Below the pieces are notes generated by a model that was given only the letters and a program-made list of their open reading frames with translations, was not told the DNA's origin and ran no database searches. A stretch of 58,890 nucleotides of DNA from Planktothrix tepida PCC 9214 (GTDB taxonomy: Bacteria; Cyanobacteriota; Cyanobacteriia; Cyanobacteriales; Microcoleaceae), in NCBI RefSeq assembly GCF_900009145.1, contig NZ_LN889759.1, forward strand, positions 1-58,890. Direction: 5' to 3'. Made by a program: the position numbers and the translations under genes. Positions 40,018 to 47,800 of this stretch are shown here, piece by piece; the first letter of the stretch is position 1, and the number at the start of each line of letters is the position of its first letter.

Positions 40018-40426
40018 ATGAGCTTTAATATATTTTGGAAGCGCTATTTAGAAGGTGGAAAAAATTTTAGTGGCTTAGACTTAACAGAAGCAAACCTAAC
40101 CTATGCCAACCTGACTCAAGCAAATTTATCAAACACCAATTTGAATCATGCTTCATTAAGTCAAGCCAATCTCGATGGGGCAAAATTTAAGTCAGGCAAA
40201 TTTGATAGGTGCAGATTTGTCTGATTGTAACCTAAGTGATGCAGATTTGACGGATGCTGATTTAAGAGGAGCTATTCTTTTAAGAGCGAATTTAACAGGA
40301 GCCAAACTCAACGGAACGAATCTCAAGTGGGCAGCTTTAACTAAAGTTATCCCCCCTGATATTAATCTCAACCATGCTATTTTAAATCGAACAATTTTGC
40401 CCAATGGTTGTCCATCTGAACTGTAA
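40018..40426 (+). pseudogene. Frameshifted pentapeptide-repeat protein
   Basis: Pentapeptide repeats read in two frames: first MSFNIFWKRYLEGG ... LSQANLDGA, then NLSQANLIGADLSDCNL ... PNGCPSEL. Removing one A from the AAAA run at 40182-40185 joins them (DGANLSQANL), giving an uninterrupted 135-residue beta-helix. Either a real +1 mutation or a homopolymer sequencing error. The C-terminal frame alone has an in-frame ATG at 40175 and could still make an 83-residue product. Confidence 0.85.
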
Positions 40427-40617
40427 AGCCTCTGGGTTTGAGATGGAGTGCTATTCTTGAGTTGATATCAGAATAATTTCTGCCCGTATTTTATCTTGAC
40501 CTGATTGGGAATTGAACCAAAAAATGTAACAGAAAACCGTTACTGTAGGGGTATGTCTTCACCGTTGTAGAAATGAAATAATGAATTAATCCTTTCGTAT
40601 GTTCATTGCGGTAGCAA

Positions 40618-40658
40618 GACGAGTGTTTATTTGCAGAGTGTTAGGCACTCGTCATTTT
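40618..40658 (+). terminator. Probable terminator or processed RNA hairpin
   Basis: Eight-pair stem GACGAGTG with CACTCGTC, a 20-base loop containing another GAGTG, then a T-run. It lies 190 bases after the pentapeptide pseudogene with no ORF between, so it may end a longer transcript or a small RNA starting in the 40430-40600 gap. Confidence 0.5.
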
Positions 40659-40712
40659 TACCCAGAACACGGGGAAGCCTAAGTCCTGAACTTTCAAAGT
40701 TAGTTATTTAGA

Positions 40713-40792
40713 GGGCAACCCAGGGGGTTTTTTATGGAGTTGAAATCCTACTCAATTCCATGAGGTCATCAACCTTAACTCTGGGGTTGCCC
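40713..40792. repeat. Nested inverted repeat
   Basis: Outer arms GGGCAACCCAG and CTGGGGTTGCCC and inner arms TGGAGTTGA and TCAATTCCA (one mismatch) form an 80-base nested hairpin just downstream of the gene at 40805. Not matched elsewhere in the window; probably a repeat-type or structural element. Confidence 0.6.
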
Positions 40793-40804
40793 CATTCCCT
40801 TAAG

Positions 40805-41227
40805 TCAATCTTTATGTAGGTTGAATTTAACTATTGAATAAATTTTTTCCCAAGTCTCAGGAGATTTTTCTGACGAATATTTATGATATGCTAATCTCAA
40901 CCTGTCATCTATTTCTTGAAGTAAATTAGGTTTTTTGGCTTTAATCGAAAAATATTTAGCTAATCCAAAACTTAAGGCAAACCAGAGCAGATAAATGATA
41001 TCTAAATATTCTGTTTCTAGTTTTCCCATGTATCCCTCTATCACCCTTTTTGTCGGGATTAGAGTGATATTATTTTGATAAGCGTTTTCTCCTTCTTTAA
41101 TGAGTTCACTCAATAAATTTTCACAATTATAATCAAAACTATAATAACAATCTTTAAGACTACAAATTGAAGATACTACATCTTCTAAAGCAAAATATAA
41201 AATTTGCAATTTGCCTTGATTGTTCAT
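40805..41227 (-). CDS. Hypothetical protein (140 aa)
   Basis: A 140-residue helical protein with two Cys (SSICSLKDCYYSF) and a Tyr/Trp-rich core (YLDIIYLLWFALSFGLAKYF); the second is hydrophobic enough to be a membrane or core helix. The C-terminus is charged (SSEKSPETWEKIYS). Starts at ATG 41227. No family recognised. Isolated on the minus strand between hairpins. Confidence 0.55.
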   Translation of the reverse strand: MNNQGKLQILYFALEDVVSSICSLKDCYYSFDYNCENLLSELIKEGENAYQNNITLIPTKRVIEGYMGKLETEYLDIIYLLWFALSFGLAKYFSIKAKKPNLLQEIDDRLRLAYHKYSSEKSPETWEKIYSIVKFNLHKD

Positions 41228-42112
41228 ACCCTTTTATTTATTATATTTATTAATTGTATGGATTTCCCTAAGAAATGGTAAGTGCCTATTGTAAAGAAAG
41301 GTACTCACCAATTAATGCCAATCAATTTGATTTAGCTTGATTATTCTATTTTTAGAAAGTTTTAGGAATACCTCTACAGGATTGATTTTCTGTTACATTT
41401 TCTGGTTCAGCTTCTTTCTGTTGCCCATCTATCAAGGGTTTCACCCCCTGTGAACCTATCTGACAATTCTAATTGAACAGGGAACACTTCGACAAGCTCA
41501 GTGCTTCGCAGGGAACAGGAAATGAGTTTGCTGGATTTAGTAGAGACGCGCTATACCTTGGACGAAATTAAATCCTATGTCCGTAGCATTCCAAGGGATG
41601 ACACTACGAGAAAATACGGAAGTCTGACGAAAAAAAGCACTTAGATTGCTGCTTTGAAATCATGGAATTATTTATGCTAATTCTCCTGTTACCCTATTAT
41701 CCATAGGGGTTTCAAGTAATTGTAAACTTAAGTAAAAGGTAAAGTTTTTATTAAGAAATGGGGGAAATCCCAAGTTTTTATGCTTATAATTGAAGCAATC
41801 CGAAAGGATGAAAAATTTCAACAGTATAATAACTTTGTAAATAATCCTCTGATAAAAGGGGATTAAAATATTCAATCCTAAAAGTAAAAACGCCCAAGTT
41901 TAACAGCCTCCGAGGATCTGAACTCAGAGGCTGTTAAACGTTTAAATTAATTCGATCACAGCAATGCCTTGAGGTTGACAATAGTTGATTGCTGTTTAAG
42001 ATGCAACAAGAGCAATCAGGAATTAATAAACTTCCAGAATCTAACTGAAGATAGAGGAAAGTTTGATGCTATTTAACAACAGTGGGAGAGGAGAATTTAT
42101 TAGGAATAAATT
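41228..42112. other. Long intergenic region
   Basis: Contains a GGGAACA/CTTCGACAAGCTCAGTGC repeat fragment (about 41478-41520), a short plus-strand frame after it (41522-41644, 40 codons starting MSLLDLVETRY, of doubtful reality), a strong hairpin (41898-41939) and the promoter of the SDR gene. No confident CDS. Confidence 0.5.
41898..41939. repeat. Perfect 13-bp inverted repeat
   Basis: GTTTAACAGCCTC pairs perfectly with GAGGCTGTTAAAC across a 16-base loop. A T-rich stretch follows only in the minus direction, so it is at best a weak minus-strand terminator and may instead be a regulatory or repeat element. Confidence 0.6.
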
Positions 42113-42997
42113 ATGGATGGGTTAACAGGACGGCTGGTAAATAAAGTGGCAATTGTTACAGGGGCTGGAACTGGAATTGGGGAAGCGATCGCCCATAAAT
42201 TTGCTAAAGAAGGTGCTAAAGTAATTGTTAATGGTTTACCCGATGATCCGATTGAATCTGTCGCTGCATTGATTCGGAAATCTGGCGGTTCAGCAATGGC
42301 TTATGCTGGGGATGTATCCGTTGAAACCCAGGCTCAAGGGTGCATTGATGCGACAATTGATGGGTTTGGAAAGCTGGATATTCTAGTGAATAATGCGGGT
42401 GTATTCTTAACCAATGCAGAAATTGATGATTATCCCATTACCGATTTTGATCAGACTATTCGGATGAATATTCGGTCAGCATTTTTAATGACTAAATATG
42501 CTATTCCTCACTTAAGAAAAACCGCCGGAAATATTATTTCGGCTGGGTCAGAAGCGGGATTTAATGGACTCGCTCAAAATGCACCTTATGGAGGTACAAA
42601 AGGCTGGATGCACTCTTTTATGATGGGGGTTGCAGTTGAACAAGCTAAACATGGAATTCGGGCAAATTGTGTGTGTCCGGGGGCAATTGATACCGCTTGG
42701 ACACATAAAGAAACTGGCCCAATGGATCAAAAAATGGAAAAAACTTTAATTCAAGCAACACCAATAGCGCGAAGAGGTACACCGGAAGAAGTTGCTAATG
42801 TTTATGCGTTTCTGGCCTCCGATGAAGCCAGTTATGTTACAGGTGCATTATGGTTAGTCGATGGCGGTGTGACTCCTGCAAAAGGCCCAATGGGTAAAGA
42901 GACTCCCTTCTGGAAACGGTCTGAACCTTCAGGAGAATTGCGTTTAGAGCATGGAAAAGAAGGGTTAAAAAACAAAGAAACCCATACCATTAAATAA
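42113..42997 (+). CDS. Short-chain dehydrogenase/reductase
   Basis: A 294-residue SDR. Cofactor motif GAGTGIG (17-23), NNAG (93-96), catalytic Ser146 and Tyr159-x-x-x-Lys163 (YGGTK), and the C-terminal dimer segment ASYVTGALWLVDGG are all in place. The glucose/ribitol dehydrogenase-like or 3-oxoacyl reductase-like group; the extra 30 residues at the end are polar. Single-gene unit. The substrate cannot be read from the sequence. Confidence 0.93.
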   Translation: MDGLTGRLVNKVAIVTGAGTGIGEAIAHKFAKEGAKVIVNGLPDDPIESVAALIRKSGGSAMAYAGDVSVETQAQGCIDATIDGFGKLDILVNNAGVFLTNAEIDDYPITDFDQTIRMNIRSAFLMTKYAIPHLRKTAGNIISAGSEAGFNGLAQNAPYGGTKGWMHSFMMGVAVEQAKHGIRANCVCPGAIDTAWTHKETGPMDQKMEKTLIQATPIARRGTPEEVANVYAFLASDEASYVTGALWLVDGGVTPAKGPMGKETPFWKRSEPSGELRLEHGKEGLKNKETHTIK

Positions 42998-43082
42998 AAT
43001 CAACAAGTAGGATGGGCTATCCCCATTCTACTGAATCATATTGGGAGTTGATGAACATAAAAATAGAGGATTTCTGCTAAAA

Positions 43083-43490
43083 TCAGACCGTTATTTTTTC
43101 TTTCTTAGCTGAATTCATTGGCTCAACTTGGCTTAATTCGGGTTCTGTATTGTTCAGGTGTTCTTCTAATAAATTCAAGTTGCGAATATTAGATTTATAG
43201 AAAGCATCAAAGATATCCCCTACCAAAGGGACTGTTCCTAATATAGCTTCTAATACAATATTAAAAACCATCCAACCTAATACTGAATTCGGTAACTTAA
43301 ATTGGGCAGCTAAATAAATTAAATACCCTGAAAAAGCAGTATCAATGATATCTCCGAAACCGGGAATTAAACCAATAATCGGATCTAAACCAATCCGAAA
43401 ACCAATTACCGGAAGGCGAATCGAAGTATCCATTAAACGGCTGAGTTTACGGATACGGTTTAAAGTCGCTAAACGTTGGTTTGTATTCAT
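43083..43490 (-). CDS. DUF4112 membrane protein
   Basis: A 135-residue DUF4112 protein: LMDTSIRLPVIGFRIGLDPIIG and LIPGFGDIIDTAFSGYLIYLAA, then VLEAILGTVPLVGDIFDAFYKSN, showing the repeated G-D-I-x-D membrane motif. Two or three hydrophobic segments. Function unknown, widely conserved in bacteria. Divergent from the DUF2267 gene. Confidence 0.9.
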   Translation of the reverse strand: MNTNQRLATLNRIRKLSRLMDTSIRLPVIGFRIGLDPIIGLIPGFGDIIDTAFSGYLIYLAAQFKLPNSVLGWMVFNIVLEAILGTVPLVGDIFDAFYKSNIRNLNLLEEHLNNTEPELSQVEPMNSAKKEKITV

Positions 43491-43641
43491 AATTTCATCT
43501 TGACAAACCCCAAAATTAATATGTTATATCCAAAGATATAATTTAAAAAAAACTTAATACACCTATCTTTTGAAAGATTCACTTCTACAGTTTCTCCTCT
43601 ACTGTCTTAAATACAGTTAAACTTTTAAAAGAGGTTAAAGT

Positions 43642-44157
43642 ATGACGACACAACAAGCCCAACAAAAACAACCGGATGCGAATGTTGAAATTTCAGAAAA
43701 ACATCAGCCATTTTTAGAAAAAGTTATGACTGAAGGAGGTCTTTCTGATCTCTATGATGCCAGAGATATTACAGAAGTTGTCTTTCGGGTCATGCGGGAT
43801 GTTATGAGTACAGAAACCGCCGACCATGTTGCTGAAGAATTACATAAAGAAGTGATGCCAACTTCTAATAAAAGACTCCAAATGGAAATTGCCGAGTTAT
43901 GGGAAGATACTAATCCGATTGTCGGTTTTTTAAGCCGGATTCGTCCCCCTTTAAAAGGGCCTGGTCTATCAGGAATTGATTCGGAAAAATTTTTAGTTCG
44001 TGTGGCCAATGAAGGGGGTTTACCTCCAACAACCAATGCAGAAACCGTGATTAAAGCTGTATTTTCTGCAACAAAAGCTGAACTTTCTAAAGAACGAATT
44101 GAAGAAATTACAGGGTGGCTTCCAGACGATATTCAAGAAATTTGGAAACAAGTCTAG
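43642..44157 (+). CDS. DUF2267 protein
   Basis: A 171-residue protein with two DUF2267 repeats (about 24-85 and 107-168): LEKVMTEGGLSDLYDARDI and LVRVANEGGLPPTTNAETV begin each, followed by an acidic/basic helical pattern. DUF2267 proteins are small bacterial stress-associated proteins; exact role unknown. Starts at ATG 43642 with GAGG upstream. Confidence 0.9.
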   Translation: MTTQQAQQKQPDANVEISEKHQPFLEKVMTEGGLSDLYDARDITEVVFRVMRDVMSTETADHVAEELHKEVMPTSNKRLQMEIAELWEDTNPIVGFLSRIRPPLKGPGLSGIDSEKFLVRVANEGGLPPTTNAETVIKAVFSATKAELSKERIEEITGWLPDDIQEIWKQV

Positions 44158-44589
44158 GGGGTCAGAGGCTAGGGGGGTGTAGGGTGTGTTAGGGTAAACA
44201 CCTTCAACGGTTCACATCCTACTCCCCGGTGCTTCCTGTCTCGACAAAGGTGATTTTTTGATCCCCATTCTTTGATGAATTTTGGGGAGAAGCGCAAAAT
44301 CTCTGTGTTTTGATAACTTTTTTTAATATTTTTTTAATATTGTAAAGGAAAGTTAAATTTATATTCAACCTGTTCTTGTATTTGATTAATGATATACTTT
44401 TGCTATAATTGTTAGAGCATGGAGGGCTTTAATTCCCTTCCCAAAAGCTGCATCAGTAGCCAATTGTAGTTTAAATTCAACTTAATGTTGCTTTTTTTGT
44501 TTTTTTCTTTCCAATTGTGATGATTTACGCTACAGTAGACTCATGGGAATAAAGTATAGTGAAGTATAGATTACTTCCGTACACTCAAT

Positions 44590-44847
44590 CTATTTTTTCA
44601 AACTCTCTACTTTGGGGATGTAGAGAAACCTAATTTCCGAGATGGGGAATTTTAGGTTTCTATGGCGAAATGCTCTAGGGTGTTTCTGGGTTTTAATCTC
44701 AATAATATTACCAGTAAACCCCCCAGAACTTTGATGGATAATCACCTCCTTAACCGATTGTTTCCTTGACTCGTTAATTTCAGTTTGATAGGAAGCAGAA
44801 AATTCGGCAGGAGAAACCCAAACTTCGACAGAATTAAAGATTGAGCG
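44590..44847 (-). pseudogene. Stop-free antisense stretch, possible gene remnant
   Basis: An 85-codon open frame with no usable ATG start reads like protein (SVEVWVSPAEFSASYQTEIN, then GGFTGNIIEIKTQKHP). It is antisense to the STAND leader and ends in TAG at 44590. It may be the tail of a lost gene or chance; the leader hairpins fall inside it. Confidence 0.35.
44605..44660 (+). promoter_or_regulatory. Tandem hairpins in the leader of the STAND-WD40 gene
   Basis: Two adjacent stem-loops: CTCTAC/GTAGAG (44605-44625) and GAAACCTAA/TTAGGTTTC (44625-44660, with extra TTCC/GGAA pairs). They share one base, so the two could be alternative pairings. Located 220-280 bases before the start codon. Confidence 0.4.
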
Positions 44848-44885
44848 TCAATATAGTATTTTTACCCTCAGTGTGCAATCTTCCT

Positions 44886-47800
44886 ATGAATAGACTATTG
44901 GATTCTCAAGCAGTAGCCTCAGTTAATCAACAAGGTTTACATCGATTAGTGCGCTCGGTTTCCCTATCTCAAGGACAATTTTCCTTAGTCTTAGTGCGAT
45001 GCAATTCTAGTCAACTCAGACAACAAGTGCTTCAGGCTGTACAAGCTGATTCTGAAATTACAATTGAACTTCTCATCCTCTCTGCTCAAACGTCAACCCT
45101 GTATACAACCTTATCAGAATACGTTCAAACCCATTCCCCGTCAGCATTGATGATTCTAGGGTTAGAAACCGTTGAAAATCTCGATGCTCTTCTGAGTTCA
45201 ACGAATCAAGTTCGGGATGAATTTCGTAAACAATTTAATTTTCCTGTGATTTTATGGATTACCGATGATATAGCAACACAGTTAATTCGTCTAGCACCGG
45301 ATTTTAAAAGTTGGGCAGCCGCAACGATTAAATTTCAATTAACAACGGCGGAGTTATTAGATTATTTAAAATTACAAGCTAATACCCTTTTTACCTTGGC
45401 AGAACTCAAAATTAAAGCTTGGGAACCGGAAACACAACAAACCTTTCAATCTTCCGTTTCTCGGAGTTATCCGTCTGACTTTGCCATCAATTCTAATCGT
45501 CGCCGAGAACTTGAACTCCATTGGCAAGATTTACAAAATCGAGGTTATGAATTAGACCCAGCGTTAGAAGCGTTTCGTCAGTTTATTTTCGCTCAAGATT
45601 GCGATGCTAATGACCACAGTGAAAAAGCTCGCCAACATTATCAACAAAGTTTAGCTTTTCTACAACATGAATGTCTTCAGAAAGATGTAGGGTGTTGGTT
45701 CACGGTCAACCGTCAGGGAATTGTTCTCTTTCATATTGCCTTAACTTATTGCATTCAAGCTACAAGAAATCCAGGGATAAAACACACATTATTACTGGAA
45801 GCTAAAAATTATTTTGAGCAAAGTCAGCAGATTTTTGAACAAGCTGGACGACCGGATTTAGCAGCAGGAGTTCTCTCCCATTTAGGAGAAGTTTTACAAC
45901 GTTTACAATTATGGGAGGAGTTACAAGAATTAGCCATCTCTGGGTTAAAAATGCACCTGATTTATGGAACCGCTAGCCAACTCGCTCAAGATTATGGGTT
46001 TATGGCAGAGGTGGCGTTACGACGGTCGCAATGGAATCAAGCCCTTGCTTTAGCGCAATTGGCGTTAACAATTTTACCCGAATTGAATCGAACAGCAAGT
46101 CGAGGACAATGTTTATTATTATTAGCACGCTGTTATCAACAGCAGCGAGAATGGCTACAAGCGCGGCAAGAATTAGAATTAGCTTTAGAGCAAACAAAAC
46201 CTCAATATAATCCACAGTTGTATCTGGATATTTTGGGAGAATTACGGAATATTTACTATCATCAAGGTCAGTATCGTAAAGCGTTTAGAATCAAGAAAAA
46301 ACAACGAGAACTTGAGCATCAATATGGATTCCGAGCGTTTATTGGGGCTGCCCAACTTCAACCGCCTAAACAAGCGATAAATCCCTCTAGTCTTCATGGG
46401 GAAAATATCGTAACTATTGCGGAAGAAATGATGGCATCCTGTCGCCAACAGGATATTCAGAATTTGCTGCATCGATTAAGTCGAGATGATCACAAATTGA
46501 TTATTGTTCATGGGCGTTCTGGCGTGGGCAAAAGTTCTTTAGTCAATGCAGGTTTAGTTCCAGCCTTGAAGAATACGGCGATTAGTGCTAGAGGTTGTTT
46601 ACCCGTTGTGATTCAGGGTTATACGGATTGGGCCAGAGAATTAGAACGTAATTTAGCCAATGCTTTACTGAATTGTGATACCTTCAAATATCCTGATGAA
46701 TCCATTAAAAAACTCTGGTATAACGTGATTGCTCAATCCTCAACTAAACCGATTAACTTTTTCCAAAAAACCGCAGAAACAGCTAATTCTTTTATTCTTG
46801 ATTCGTCTTCTTTTGTGTTAAAACAATTGACTCAAAATGCAGATCGAAATTTACTAACGGTTTTGATTTTTGATCAATTTGAAGAATTCTTTTTTGTCTC
46901 TCAGCATCAAGCTAGACGAAAAATATTTTATGATTTTTTGAAAATTTGCTTGGATTTACCGTTTGTTAAAATTATTTTTTCTTTAAGGGAAGATTATCTT
47001 CACTATCTTTTGGAATGTGATTATTTATTAAATTTAGAAGCAATTAATAATAACATTTTGGACAAAAAAATCCGCTATCATTTGCGAGATTTTACTTTAG
47101 CTGAAGCAAAAACAGTGATTGACCGATTAACGCAACGAGCTAAATTAAAATTAGAACCCGCTTTAATTAATGCTTTAGTCGCCGATTTAGCGGATGAACG
47201 TCAAGAAGTTAGACCCATTGAATTGCAAGTTGTGGGTGCTCAACTTCAGGAAGAAGGAGAACATGGAATTACCACCTTATCGGCTTATCAAAAATTGGGA
47301 CTTAATCCCAAAGCCGAATTAATTAAACATTCCATTGAACAAGTGATTCAAGATTGTGGTCAAGAAAACGAAGATGCGGCGTGGGAAGTGTTATTTGCCT
47401 TAACAGATGAAAAATTTACTCGCCCCATTAAAACAAAAGCTGAATTAATTACAGCCGCTAGGAGGAGACAAGAAGAGGCGGACAAGGGGACAAGGGGATG
47501 GGGGGACAAGGGGACGGGGAGACTAGGGGATGGGGGGACTAGGGGACTAGGAGATGGGGGGATCAACACGATTTTAGCGGGTGGTCAACACTTCGACCCT
47601 TCGGCAAGCTCAGGGCATTGCAAACTCAGTGCCAAGCTGTCAACAATTGTTGAAGATCGGGAGGAACCTGAAGCCTTTATTGATGTAATATTAGAATCCG
47701 GTTTGCTGTTACGAAGACGGGAGGAACCGGAAGATCGATATCAATTGCTGCATGATTATTTAGTATTACCAATTCGCCAACGATATGCCTTGCAAGAACA

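Noticed and set aside
41522-41644. 40-codon plus-strand frame starting MSLLDL
   Set aside because: Too short and unsupported; kept only as a note in the intergenic entry.
41672-41875. 67-codon minus-strand open frame
   Set aside because: Low-complexity hydrophobic/Phe-rich translation, no ribosome site, no neighbour; likely chance in AT-rich DNA.
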